This document shows positions 1-8,798 of a stretch of DNA of 64,000 bases, piece by piece. Position 1 is the stretch's first letter. Every line of letters starts with the position of its first letter. The position numbers and the translations under genes are program-made. The notes under the pieces are model-generated. The model was not told where the DNA came from. It ran no database searches and worked only from the letters and a program-made list of their open reading frames with translations. This stretch comes from CAZXEU01 sp964639665 (GTDB lineage Bacteria; Bacteroidota; Rhodothermia; Rhodothermales; Bin80): positions 1-64,000 of the forward strand of contig CAZXEU010000213.1 of NCBI GenBank assembly GCA_964639665.1. Reading direction: 5' to 3'.

Positions 1-1041
1 GTCGTCGAGATCGCCGAGGATGTCGCTTGTCACCTCCAGTTCCGTCCGGTACGTCTCGAAATTCTTGTCCGCCGATGCCACAAAATCCGATCCCGGCAGC
101 ACTCTCGACGAATACCTGTTCAAGAATCCAATGTACTGGGCTCGCGAATCTGCCTCCGTAAAATAGTGGTCGTAAATGACGCGCCACGAGATGTCCACCA
201 AGAGCTTCGGATAGCGATCTAGCAAAGACCGCACGATGCCAATGTGCGCTGTCGGGTCCATGGAGACCAGTTCTTTCGATAGGCCCATGTGCATCCAGAT
301 CACGGTGTTGTCAGGGTACAGACGAAGCATCTCTTCAATAAGAGGCAGATACCTGGTTGGCTCGTGTTCGTTGCCGAGATCGGCGTGCACTGAAAGGGGC
401 ATGCTACGCTCCCTCAACTCCTGCATGAAGCCAGCCCATTCTTCCAGGACCGACATCGGCACAGGCTCGTGCGCGTTTTCAAAGAGCGCCTGCTTAACCA
501 GGTTTACCTCTCCCATCCATCCAAACACCCCGGGGAATTCCTGATCCAGCAGCTCCATTCCGGCAGTCACGGACTCGGGTCTGGCCAAGTCCGGAAACGT
601 CATAGAAAGCGTCAGATGTACGTGTTCACGCTCGTGGCCATGGTAGTTGACTGCATTGACAATGTCATTCTTCAGCGTTGGAAGGGCCGGCGTACCCGGA
701 CAATGCAGATAATACGTGCAGCTGGATGCCGCGGGCAGCGACTGACCAATGCCGTAGATGTTGGCAAAGAGCACGCCCGTGCGCTCGAAATAGGACACCA
801 TCTCCGAAAACGGAATGGCCGCGCCTCCGAAAGGCCTGAAGTGGACATGGGTATCCACGATGGCTGTCTCGGATTCCCGCTCGCGATCGTAGCAAGGAAC
901 GCTGTCTGAACGCAACGAGTCCAGCGTTCGCACGGGAATTGTGGTCGTGCATCCGGACCACAGACCAATTGCAGCAAGCGCGGCCCAAAACCCGGACAGG
1001 CGGCGCCTGCCGGCACCAGACACCAGACCGTTCGTGCGCAT
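1..1041 (-). CDS. Amidohydrolase-family lipoprotein (3' end outside window)
   Basis: The open frame starts at an ATG (1041) and stays open to the left edge, so 347 codons are visible and the C-terminus is missing. Residues 1-31 form a lipoprotein signal peptide: a basic stretch RRR, a hydrophobic core and the lipobox LWSGC with Cys31. DTHVH follows at residues 63-67, the HxH metal motif of the amidohydrolase_2 (COG2159) superfamily. Further candidate metal ligands are the His residues in SVHAD and WMHMG and the Asp in PGSDF near the visible end. It is probably a membrane-anchored hydrolase or decarboxylase acting in the periplasm or at the outer membrane; the substrate is unknown. It lies 92 bases downstream of a DapA-like gene on the same strand and may be cotranscribed with it and galK. 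It belongs to the same broad family as the fusion protein at 19479-21062. Confidence 0.8.
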   Translation of the reverse strand, partial: MRTNGLVSGAGRRRLSGFWAALAAIGLWSGCTTTIPVRTLDSLRSDSVPCYDRERESETAIVDTHVHFRPFGGAAIPFSEMVSYFERTGVLFANIYGIGQSLPAASSCTYYLHCPGTPALPTLKNDIVNAVNYHGHEREHVHLTLSMTFPDLARPESVTAGMELLDQEFPGVFGWMGEVNLVKQALFENAHEPVPMSVLEEWAGFMQELRERSMPLSVHADLGNEHEPTRYLPLIEEMLRLYPDNTVIWMHMGLSKELVSMDPTAHIGIVRSLLDRYPKLLVDISWRVIYDHYFTEADSRAQYIGFLNRYSSRVLPGSDFVASADKNFETYRTELEVTSDILGDLDD

Positions 1042-1133
1042 GGAATTTGTCCGGGACGTGCATTTGCCCAACTCTGCGAACCTGAGAAATGTTCGGCGAC
1101 TCGCTCGGCCGGGAGCGCCGGGCATTCCGCCTA

Positions 1134-2033
1134 TCAAGGATCCTTAAGCCGGTTCACCAGCGCATCCAGCCTTGCGGCGGCAAGCCGCTCGAGGGGCCCA
1201 AGCGGCGGACGCATGCGCAGCCAGCTCGGCCTCTGTTGCATGCGGGAAACCAGGTATTTGAGCGCAGCCACCATTGGATGGATCTCAATGCTCGCCCGCA
1301 AACCGGTCAATTCTGCCTGCAGCCGCACGGCGGCCTCTGAGTTTGCCTTCCTTGCCAGCGTCCTGGCAAACGGGGACGTGACATTCAGAGTCGCCGTCAT
1401 GCACCCCGCGCCGCCGGCTTCCAGAATCTTGAGCAAGTATCGCTCCGTACCGCTGAATACCCTGAATCCGGGAAACGACCGCGTGGTCCGGAGCATGGCG
1501 GCAATGTCACCGCTCGAATCCTTCATGCCCGCCACGGTAACAGGATACCGCGTCAAGAGGCGACGCACGAGCCCATCCGTAAACGGTACGCCGGTCATAC
1601 CGGGGAAGTTGTACAAGTAAATCCTTAGCCTGTCATCCCCCACCCGCTGAATAACCTGGTCAAAGGCGGCAAACAGACCGTCATCTCCTACACCCTTGTA
1701 ATAGAACGGTGGCAGCATGAGCGCCCGGCTCACACCCAGTGACAGAGCGTGGCGCGTGAGCGCAACCGTATCTGGCACCGCGCAGCAACCCGTGCCTACA
1801 ATCAGCGTGCCCGGATCGGCTCCATTTGCAAGCAGTTCTTCCAGCGCCTCCATGCGCTCTTGCACGCTGAATGAGTTTGCTTCCCCCGTTGAACCCATGA
1901 CCAGGACGGCCGTGCAGCCCCGATGCACTAGCCACCGGCAATAGGCAGCAAGCTGGCCGCCATGCGGAGCAAGCTCTGCTGTAAGCGGCGTAAGGGCTGC
2001 CGCAACAAGTTCGGGTGCGCCAGACTTGGTCAT
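1134..2033 (-). CDS. DapA-family (dihydrodipicolinate synthase/N-acetylneuraminate lyase) protein
   Basis: This is a 299-residue (beta/alpha)8 class I aldolase/lyase of the DapA superfamily and close to the usual 290-300 residues. The pyruvate-carboxylate loop GSTGE is at residues 47-51, the catalytic Tyr141 lies in YNFPG, and the Schiff-base Lys171 lies in GMKDSSGD. These are the three hallmark elements, so the enzyme should condense or cleave a 2-oxo acid with an aldehyde. GST replaces the GTT common in true DapA. The gene sits 27 bases downstream of galactokinase rather than with lysine-biosynthesis genes. I therefore infer a role in sugar-acid or 4-hydroxy-2-oxo-acid breakdown rather than diaminopimelate synthesis, but genuine DapA cannot be excluded from sequence alone. 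Confidence 0.85.
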   Translation of the reverse strand: MTKSGAPELVAAALTPLTAELAPHGGQLAAYCRWLVHRGCTAVLVMGSTGEANSFSVQERMEALEELLANGADPGTLIVGTGCCAVPDTVALTRHALSLGVSRALMLPPFYYKGVGDDGLFAAFDQVIQRVGDDRLRIYLYNFPGMTGVPFTDGLVRRLLTRYPVTVAGMKDSSGDIAAMLRTTRSFPGFRVFSGTERYLLKILEAGGAGCMTATLNVTSPFARTLARKANSEAAVRLQAELTGLRASIEIHPMVAALKYLVSRMQQRPSWLRMRPPLGPLERLAAARLDALVNRLKDP

Positions 2034-2060
2034 GGAGTCCGCAACGATGCTACGTGCCTG

Positions 2061-3233
2061 CTAGATGGCCACACAACCCGCCTGCCGCCCATCCCGGACC
2101 ACAATAACCGTGGGAGACTTGCCATACTCACGAGTGTAGGCCGCCCCTACATGCGACGCAAAGTCCGACAGGCGGCCGGAATCTACAAGATTCACCGTGC
2201 AGCCCCCGAAGCCGCCGCCTGTCATGCGTGCTCCCCGGCAACCGGGCGCCTCGCGGGCCGAATCCACCAGAAAGTCCAGTTCGGGGCAGCTTACCTCGTA
2301 CAATTCCCTCAGGCTTTCGTGCGAGGCATACATGTGGCTGCCCAGGCTGTCCACGTCACCCGCCTCCAGAGCCGCAACAGCCATGCATACGCGTTCATTT
2401 TCCTCCACGACATGTCGAAGCCGCGAGAAGAGCGTTGCGGGAAGCTCCGCCGCCAGCGAGGCCAGCATGGGAGGATTGATGTCCCTCAGATCCTCCAGTG
2501 TCGGATATCGGTCCCTGCTGCGAGCCAGGGCGTCTAGGCACTGGCGCCTTCGCTCGTTGTACGCAGACGCCGCAAGGTGCCTCCTTACGCCGGAATCCAG
2601 AACCACGAAGGCGGCCTCACCCAAAGGCACATGCCGGTACTCCATGGATCGGCAGTCCAGGAAAAGTGCGTGGCCTGCCTTGCCGGCTATGGATACCAAC
2701 TGGTCCATGATGCCACATTGGACCCCGGCATACGTGTGCTCTACGTACTGGCCGATGCGGGCCGCGTCTACGGGATCCAGATCCAGTTCTGCCACGGCCG
2801 CCACAGCCAGCGCGACGGCCATCTCGAGGGCAGCAGACGAGCTCAATCCGGCGCCTATAGGCACCGAACCCCCAATGCTCATTTCCAGTGGCATGTCAAA
2901 GCGCATGCGCAGGTAAAACTCGCGCAGCATTCCTGCGACATACGTGGACCAGGAAGGAGCATCCTTCGCTGGCATCTCGCCAACGGGGAAAGTAACCTCG
3001 TTGCCGTAGTTCAGGGCCGCAATTCTGTGTTCATTGCCGGCCGCTGGCCGTGCCGCCACGCGCGCCACCGCATCAAGCGTTTTCGGCAAGACGAACCCGG
3101 CGTTATAGTCCGTATGATCGCCGATCAGGTTCACGCGGCCGGGTGCCCATGCAAGGCAGGCCCTGGGCCTATCCGCCTTCCAGGCGCGCAGCTTCGCCAT
3201 CACATCGGCGGCCGGCATGTCCCCTGCATCCAT
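2061..3233 (-). CDS. galK: Galactokinase
   Basis: GHMP-family kinase that phosphorylates alpha-D-galactose at C1 with ATP, the first committed step of the Leloir pathway, in the cytoplasm. The N-terminal galactokinase signature APGRVNLIGDHTDYN lies near residue 29. The ATP loop is PIGAGLSSSAALE, and the C-terminal GHMP motif is MTGGGFGGC. I chose the ATG at 3233 because it leaves about 28 residues before APGRVN, as in known galactokinases. An upstream in-frame ATG at 3314 is possible but would overlap the start of the divergent GcvT-like gene. The protein would be 390 residues. No galT, galE or galM is visible, so the rest of the pathway must lie elsewhere. It is first in a minus-strand run with the DapA-like gene. 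Confidence 0.93.
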   Translation of the reverse strand: MDAGDMPAADVMAKLRAWKADRPRACLAWAPGRVNLIGDHTDYNAGFVLPKTLDAVARVAARPAAGNEHRIAALNYGNEVTFPVGEMPAKDAPSWSTYVAGMLREFYLRMRFDMPLEMSIGGSVPIGAGLSSSAALEMAVALAVAAVAELDLDPVDAARIGQYVEHTYAGVQCGIMDQLVSIAGKAGHALFLDCRSMEYRHVPLGEAAFVVLDSGVRRHLAASAYNERRRQCLDALARSRDRYPTLEDLRDINPPMLASLAAELPATLFSRLRHVVEENERVCMAVAALEAGDVDSLGSHMYASHESLRELYEVSCPELDFLVDSAREAPGCRGARMTGGGFGGCTVNLVDSGRLSDFASHVGAAYTREYGKSPTVIVVRDGRQAGCVAI

Positions 3234-3312
3234 CTCTGTGCCCGTATGGGTACCTTGCGTCCAAGGTACGTACGGGACCTGCGGCTTGCCGACACTGATT
3301 CGAGCGACTGCC

Positions 3313-4521
3313 ATGAAAAAGACTCCGTTTTTCACCCGGCAAATGGAACTGACGGAGAGCATGCAATGGAAAGCCTGGTCGGGCTATACCGTGCCCGAGA
3401 GCTTCGTACTGCACCAGGAGGCGGAGTACTTTGCCATCCGCGCGGCTGCCGGACTGCTGGACATAACTCCGCTTTTCAAGTACCGCATCCATGGGGCCGA
3501 CAGCGCAGCCTTTCTTTCGCAAGTTATGGTCCGGGACGTGGAGGGCCTAGCCATTGGGAAGTCTTGCTACCTGTGCTGGTGTACGGATGACGGAAAGGTG
3601 ATTGATGATGGGATGGTCATGCGGCGCAGCGAGACGGAATTCCTTGTCACGACCGCGGACCCCTGCTACGCATGGTTCAGCCGCTTTACGCGCGGACGTC
3701 GCGCAGTGGTTGAAGATATCAGCGAAAGCGTCGCGGCGTTGGCGCTACAGGGCCCGGCCTCGAGGGCGATTCTGGCGGAGTTGTGCGATGCCGGTGGGCT
3801 GCGCTACTTCGAGACTGCGCCCATGCGCCTGGCAGGGGTGCCCGTCTGGATCTCTCGCACCGGCTATACGGGCGATCTTGGCTACGAGATCTGGATGCAG
3901 CCGGAGGATGCCCTTGCGGTGTGGGATACCCTCATTGCAACTGGCGAACGTTATGCCCTGCGCCCCGCTGGCCTGGGCGCGCTCGACGTTTGCCGCATTG
4001 AGGCGGGTCTCATTCTCAAGAACGTCGAGTATTACAATGCGCTGCACGCACTGGTTGGCAGCAGGATGTCCTCGCCGTACGAGATTTCCCTGGGATGGAC
4101 CGTGGAACTTGACCGGGCTCCGTTCAACGGGCAGCGTGCTCTCGAGCAGGAGAAGCAGCTTGGACCGGGCTGGGCACTGGTCGGTCTGGATCTGGACTGG
4201 CAGGAAACGGAGCGCCTCTTCGCGCTACACGGCCTTCCGCCAGATGTCGGTCGGGGCGCCAAGCGCCAGTCCGTACCTGTTTACCGGGACCGGGACCGGC
4301 AGCGCCAGGTCGGCTATGTGACGAGCGCCACCTGGTCCCCCACGTTGCAAAAGCACCTGGCCATCGCTTCCGTGCGGGCGCCCTTTGCCTCTCTGGGCAG
4401 CAGGCTGCAGTGCGAGCTGGTCGTGGAGCACATCCCCTATACACTTACGGCGACCGTGTGCAAGCCTCCCTTCTACAGGCCGCCGCACAAGACCTCCAAT
4501 CCGGGTGAAGACGGCTCCTGA
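3313..4521 (+). CDS. GcvT-like (aminomethyltransferase family) folate-binding protein
   Basis: A 402-residue protein of the glycine cleavage T-protein/YgfZ/DmdA fold. The N-terminal half resembles GCV_T, with LSQVMVRDV and GKVIDDGMV; the Asp98-Asp99 pair corresponds to the folate-contacting aspartate region of T-proteins. The segment TGYTGDLGYEIW near residue 200 is a strong GcvT signature. The C-terminal barrel contains VGYVTSATWSPTL, another family hallmark. T-proteins transfer a one-carbon unit from a methylamine-type donor to tetrahydrofolate. No gcvP, gcvH or lpd is present. The gene instead overlaps the next flavoprotein gene by 17 bases, with a second flavoprotein after that, so I infer that it partners those oxidases rather than the glycine cleavage complex. 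The ATG at 3313 was preferred because the sequence before it has no family similarity and would run into galK. Confidence 0.85.
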   Translation: MKKTPFFTRQMELTESMQWKAWSGYTVPESFVLHQEAEYFAIRAAAGLLDITPLFKYRIHGADSAAFLSQVMVRDVEGLAIGKSCYLCWCTDDGKVIDDGMVMRRSETEFLVTTADPCYAWFSRFTRGRRAVVEDISESVAALALQGPASRAILAELCDAGGLRYFETAPMRLAGVPVWISRTGYTGDLGYEIWMQPEDALAVWDTLIATGERYALRPAGLGALDVCRIEAGLILKNVEYYNALHALVGSRMSSPYEISLGWTVELDRAPFNGQRALEQEKQLGPGWALVGLDLDWQETERLFALHGLPPDVGRGAKRQSVPVYRDRDRQRQVGYVTSATWSPTLQKHLAIASVRAPFASLGSRLQCELVVEHIPYTLTATVCKPPFYRPPHKTSNPGEDGS

Positions 4522-6109
4522 CGGCTACGACGCCATCGTAATTGGCGCTGGCCACAACGGCCTCATCTGTGCGGCCTACCTGGCTAAGGCCGGCAGACGC
4601 GTTCTGGTGCTGGAGCGGCGCCATGTATTGGGCGGGGCAGCGGTGTCGGAGGAGCTGTATCCGGGCTTTACCTTTTCGGTCGCGTCCTACGTCGTAAGTC
4701 TGCTCAGGCCCCGCATCATACGCGAGCTAGAGCTTGCCCGGTATGGGTACAGGGTGGTGCCCATGGAGTGTTCCTTCCAGCCCCTGGAAGGCAAGGCCTC
4801 GCTCGCCAGATGGTCCGACGTTGACAGGACGCGGCGTGAAATCCGCCGCTTCAGCAAACGGGACGCGGAAACCTACCCAGAATTCAGCCGCGTGATGACG
4901 CAGATGGGGCAGTTTGCCAAGGAGATGATCGAGCAGCCAGCACCGGACATAAGTTCGCTGCGACCGAGAGATCTCCTGGGTATGGCCAGAATGGCAAGAG
5001 CTCTGAAACGGCGCGGGGCTGAATTCATGAACCTGAATCTCAAGCTCTTGACTCTGAGCGCAGCCGACTTTCTGGACATGTGGTTCGAGTCGGAGGTGCT
5101 GAAGGGCCCGCTGGCGGCCAGCGGCATCATCGGGACCTTACGAGGCGTCCGCTCGCCGGGCACGGCCTACGTGCTGCTCCATCACTACATGGGAGAACTG
5201 GACGGCAGCTTCAGGGCATGGGGTTTCTCGATCGGTGGAACGGGTGGCGTAAGCATGGCGTGTGCCCGCGCGGCGATGGCCCGCGGAACCCGGGTGCGGC
5301 TTGAGGCACCGGTACGTTCCATCACGGTGCGGGACAACCGGGCCCTTGGCGTGGTGCTGGAGTCAGGTGAGGAGATCGCGGCTCCGCTCGTCATCTCCGG
5401 CGTGGATCCGAAGCGAACCTACCTCAAGCTTGTTGCCAGCCGACATCTGCCCGCCGATGTTGTCTCCCGGATTAAGCGCATCAAGTTCCGGGGTAGCTCT
5501 GGCAAGGTCAATCTCGCGCTGGATGGCATCCCGCAGTTCGCCTGCAGGCCGGGAATAGGCGACCATCTAAGAGGCGACATTGCCATCGCTCCAAGTGTGG
5601 ACTACCTCGAGCGGGCCTATGATGATGCGAAGTACGGCACATTCTCCCGGCGGCCTTTCATCAATGCGGTAATCCCTACACTGACGGACCCGACACTTGC
5701 ACCTGCCGGCAAGCATATCCTGTCGTGCTTTGTGCAATATGCCCCTTACCATCTCTCAGCAGGAGCCGAGAGCTGGCCTGCGCAGCGCGAGGCTTTCGGG
5801 AATGCCGTCGTCGACACGCTCACGGAATACATGCCCGATCTGCCAGACAGGATCCTGTTCAGGCAGGTCCTTACGCCGTGGGACCTTGAGCAGCAATTTG
5901 GACTCACCGAAGGCAACATATTTCACGGTGAGCTTGCGCTGGAACAACTTCTGTTCCAGCGGCCAGTCGCCGGTTATGCACGTTACAGGACTCCCATCCG
6001 CAATCTCTGGATGTGTGGTTCCGGCACACATCCAGGGGGCGGCATCATGGGCTCCAGCGGAGAACTGGCCGCAAAGGAAATCCTCGGATGGAATCGTTCG
6101 ATGTCATAG
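4505..6109 (+). CDS. FAD-dependent oxidoreductase, PYROXD2/phytoene-desaturase-like (copy A)
   Basis: A 534-residue flavoprotein of the COG1233 group. The dinucleotide-binding motif is YDAIVIGAGHNG (residues 8-19), followed by the second FAD contact VLERRHVLGGAA. The C-terminal FAD motif CGSGTHPGGG, with its downstream GSSGELAAKEIL, is typical of the PYROXD2-like branch rather than of carotenoid CrtI. The GTG at 4505 is the best start because it places the Rossmann strand eight residues in; the longer upstream frame only shadows the GcvT-like gene. It overlaps the preceding gene by 17 bases and the next by 22, which suggests translational coupling. It probably oxidises a C-C or C-N bond in an unknown substrate; no phytoene synthase gene is nearby. 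Confidence 0.85.
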   Translation: MKTAPDGYDAIVIGAGHNGLICAAYLAKAGRRVLVLERRHVLGGAAVSEELYPGFTFSVASYVVSLLRPRIIRELELARYGYRVVPMECSFQPLEGKASLARWSDVDRTRREIRRFSKRDAETYPEFSRVMTQMGQFAKEMIEQPAPDISSLRPRDLLGMARMARALKRRGAEFMNLNLKLLTLSAADFLDMWFESEVLKGPLAASGIIGTLRGVRSPGTAYVLLHHYMGELDGSFRAWGFSIGGTGGVSMACARAAMARGTRVRLEAPVRSITVRDNRALGVVLESGEEIAAPLVISGVDPKRTYLKLVASRHLPADVVSRIKRIKFRGSSGKVNLALDGIPQFACRPGIGDHLRGDIAIAPSVDYLERAYDDAKYGTFSRRPFINAVIPTLTDPTLAPAGKHILSCFVQYAPYHLSAGAESWPAQREAFGNAVVDTLTEYMPDLPDRILFRQVLTPWDLEQQFGLTEGNIFHGELALEQLLFQRPVAGYARYRTPIRNLWMCGSGTHPGGGIMGSSGELAAKEILGWNRSMS

Positions 6110-7551
6110 TCATCGGTGCCGGCCACAACGGCCTGACCACGGCGGCACTGCTCAGCCGTGCCGGAAGGCGCGTTCTCGTGGTAGAGCGACGCGACGCCAT
6201 TGGGGGGCTGGCCAGCCCTGTTGAGTTTTTTCCGGGCTACAGTACCGCAGGCATGATCCACGACAGCGGCCTGGTACGCGCCGGCGTCGTCCGCGAGCTG
6301 GATCTGCTTCGGCACGGCCTGAAGCTGAGGCCATGCCGTGCCCCGGTTTGCGTGCTCTCGGACGAGGGCCCGAATGCAACGCTTCAGCCAAGCGCGGCCT
6401 ACGCCGATTTCACCAACTCGGTCGGGCCTTGGCTGGCGAGTGTATTCGACCGGCCTCTTCCAAAGCTTGCCGGTTTGAGGGATACGCTCAAAGTCTTGCG
6501 GCACGCAGCAGCCCTACGCTTTCTGGGCAGGCAAGCCATGGAGGAGCTTCTGCGCCTTGCACCTATGAGCACAGTGGACTTCTTGGACGAGTTTGGCGAC
6601 GCCGAACCCGTGCGGGCAGCGCTTGCCGTGCCAACGCTTGCCAATGCGTATGGTGGACCCTTTTCCGCGTTTGGCGGACTGTATCTGCTGCTGTACGAAG
6701 CACTGAACCGAAACCATGTGCTGGGAGGAGGAGCCGCTCTCGTGGCCGCCCTGGAGAAGGCGGCCGGCGGCTGCGCCATACGGACCGGCGATGCGGTCGA
6801 GCGCATTCTTACAGATACCGGAGGGAGTGTATGCGGCGTTGAGCTATCCGGTGGGGAGAGCATACGCGCACCGGTCGTCGCCGCCTCGTGTTCGCCCAAA
6901 TCCGTCTACGAAGACCTTATTGAGCCTACTCGATTGGGGCCGCGGACCGTCCGAGAGGCCATGCTGCTTAGAAGCCGTGGCACAGCGGCCCATATCGCCA
7001 TCGCCCTTGACACAAGGCTGGAATGGCAAGACGCAGGACCCTCGGCACGGGCCATTGCCGGTGGCACACTCACGCAGATCGAAAAGGCTTTTGACGAAGT
7101 CAAGTACGGAAGTGCATCCTCGCTTCCCGTGCTGGACATCTATGTACCCACCCGGGAATGTCCCGGTCTGGCCCCGCCGGGGCACGAGGTCGTCACCGTA
7201 ACAGCCCACTACGTACCCTATTCGCTGTCCGAAGACGGCATTCGAGAATTCGAAAAAAGCGTGGTCCGCCGCCTTTCCCGCCATGCGCCGGGTATGGCAA
7301 ATCGTGTGGTCGCAGTGCGCACATGGACCCCGCAAGACATCGCACGCGACTTCGCGATTCCCGGAGGCCACCTCTATCACCTGGAGCACGCGCCGGACCA
7401 ACTCCTCGCGCGTCCCATGTCCTCCAGTTCAGGACATGCCGGACCCATTCCGGGGCTGTTTCTTTGCGGCAGCGGAACACATCCCGGCGGCGGACTCTCC
7501 TGCGCTCCAGGTGCAATGGCTGCACGTGCCATCCTTAAAAGCGCACGATAA
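6088..7551 (+). CDS. FAD-dependent oxidoreductase, PYROXD2/phytoene-desaturase-like (copy B)
   Basis: A 487-residue paralog of the preceding gene. FDVIVIGAGHNG lies at residues 4-15 and VVERRDAIGGLA follows as the second FAD contact. The C-terminal signature CGSGTHPGGG is followed by CAPGAMAARAIL. The ATG at 6088 sits inside the last 22 bases of copy A, so the two are probably translated in a coupled way. The copies diverge clearly in the central substrate domain, so they may form a heteromer or act on consecutive intermediates. It shares the GcvT-like context described for copy A. Substrate and electron acceptor cannot be deduced from the sequence. Confidence 0.85.
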   Translation: MESFDVIVIGAGHNGLTTAALLSRAGRRVLVVERRDAIGGLASPVEFFPGYSTAGMIHDSGLVRAGVVRELDLLRHGLKLRPCRAPVCVLSDEGPNATLQPSAAYADFTNSVGPWLASVFDRPLPKLAGLRDTLKVLRHAAALRFLGRQAMEELLRLAPMSTVDFLDEFGDAEPVRAALAVPTLANAYGGPFSAFGGLYLLLYEALNRNHVLGGGAALVAALEKAAGGCAIRTGDAVERILTDTGGSVCGVELSGGESIRAPVVAASCSPKSVYEDLIEPTRLGPRTVREAMLLRSRGTAAHIAIALDTRLEWQDAGPSARAIAGGTLTQIEKAFDEVKYGSASSLPVLDIYVPTRECPGLAPPGHEVVTVTAHYVPYSLSEDGIREFEKSVVRRLSRHAPGMANRVVAVRTWTPQDIARDFAIPGGHLYHLEHAPDQLLARPMSSSSGHAGPIPGLFLCGSGTHPGGGLSCAPGAMAARAILKSAR

Positions 7552-7591
7552 AGGCAGAAACAGGAGAAAAGGGGCCTCGTTCCAAGCTATT

Positions 7592-8764
7592 TTGGCACAA
7601 GCGCGGCTACAAGTGCACCCACTATTCCTGCTACTCGCCCTGGTAACTATAGGGTGCCAGGAGACTTCTCAACGGCAACCAACGCTGCCGGAGCCTCCTG
7701 TGGAGCCGGTCGATGACCCCCTGTCCGCACTCAATGACTCGGTCACAGCGAGCCGGCGCAATGCCATTACGCAGGCAGTTGAATCGGCCGTGCCTGCCAT
7801 CGTCAGCGTCAATGTCATAGAGGTGCAGCGATTGCGCGTACAGGACCCGCTCGGCGATTTCTTCAGCGATCCGTTCTTTGGACAATTCTTCCAGCCGCGC
7901 GTGGTGGAGCGCCCGGTTCAGAACCTTGGCTCGGGCTTTCTCATCTCCTCCGATGGCTACATTGTCACAAACGACCATGTAGCTGGAAATGCCACGAAGA
8001 TCACAGTTTCCCTGCCAAGCGGCGAAACCCTGGATGCGCAGCTCGTCGGTTCGGACAGGGCATCCGATCTGGCCCTAGTAAAGGTAGACCCGGCCAGTGA
8101 GTTGCCATACCTCGCGTTCCATACGGACGAGGTCCCCATTGTGGGAGAGTGGGCCATTGCTCTGGGCAATCCGTTTGGCCTGTTCGAAGCTGCCCAGCCC
8201 ACGGTTACGGTAGGTGTTGTAAGCGGCACGGGGAGAAATCTGGGGCAGCAATCGGGACGCATTTACCGGGACATGATCCAGACTGACGCCTCCATTAATC
8301 GCGGCAACTCGGGCGGCCCCCTCCTAAACGCGCTCGGGCGCGTAATCGGAGTCAATACCGCGATCTACAGTGAAAGTGGCGGCTCCGTGGGTGTTGGCTT
8401 CGCTGTGCCGGCTTGGAAGGCCATTCGCATAGTGGAGGAATTGCGCACCAATGGAGCAGTGGACAGGTCGTACTTCACGGGTCTGCGCGGCGTGGACGTG
8501 ACCCAGCGCATAGCGCTTGCGCTCAAGCTTGACAGCGCGCAGGGCGTAATGGTGGAGTCCGTCGAAAGGGGCTCGCCTGCAGAGTCTGCCGGTCTTTTGC
8601 AGTATGATGTAATCGTGGCGCTGGAGGGCGAACGCGTTGCCAGCCTGGACGACTACATAGCCCGGCTTCACGACTTCCGGCCTGGCGACAGACTCACACA
8701 TTCTGTCATTCGAGGTGGCCGGCGGCTTGAGATCAGCCTGCATACCGGCAGCACTGAGGAGTGA
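7592..8764 (+). CDS. HtrA/DegP-type serine protease, lipoprotein
   Basis: Trypsin-fold protease with a single C-terminal PDZ domain. From a TTG start at 7592, His129 lies in TNDHVAG, Asp159 in ASDLALVKV and Ser240 in GNSGGPL, so the catalytic triad is complete. The PDZ region covers about the last 90 residues (RGVDVTQR to the end, with the SPAESAGLLQYDVI carboxylate-binding area). The N-terminus is a hydrophobic stretch ending in the lipobox LVTIGC, implying a lipid-anchored periplasmic protease. The start is uncertain: TTG 7592 gives a basic n-region, while GTG 7613 gives a shorter signal, and neither has a clear Shine-Dalgarno. An AG-rich stretch lies at 7561-7574. Expected role: quality control of envelope proteins. 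It follows the flavoprotein genes by about 40 bases. Confidence 0.88.
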   Translation: MAQARLQVHPLFLLLALVTIGCQETSQRQPTLPEPPVEPVDDPLSALNDSVTASRRNAITQAVESAVPAIVSVNVIEVQRLRVQDPLGDFFSDPFFGQFFQPRVVERPVQNLGSGFLISSDGYIVTNDHVAGNATKITVSLPSGETLDAQLVGSDRASDLALVKVDPASELPYLAFHTDEVPIVGEWAIALGNPFGLFEAAQPTVTVGVVSGTGRNLGQQSGRIYRDMIQTDASINRGNSGGPLLNALGRVIGVNTAIYSESGGSVGVGFAVPAWKAIRIVEELRTNGAVDRSYFTGLRGVDVTQRIALALKLDSAQGVMVESVERGSPAESAGLLQYDVIVALEGERVASLDDYIARLHDFRPGDRLTHSVIRGGRRLEISLHTGSTEE

Positions 8765-8798
8765 ACGCGTGCGGCCCGGCCCAGGTGTCCTCTCCGGC

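Noticed and set aside
2577..3590. Long plus-strand frame opposite galK
   Set aside because: It lies antisense to a well-supported galactokinase and has no domain signature; a GC-rich shadow frame.
4505..7551. Carotenoid desaturase pair (crtI-like)
   Set aside because: The C-terminal CGSGTHPGGG signature is PYROXD2-like, there is no phytoene synthase nearby, and the neighbour is a folate protein.
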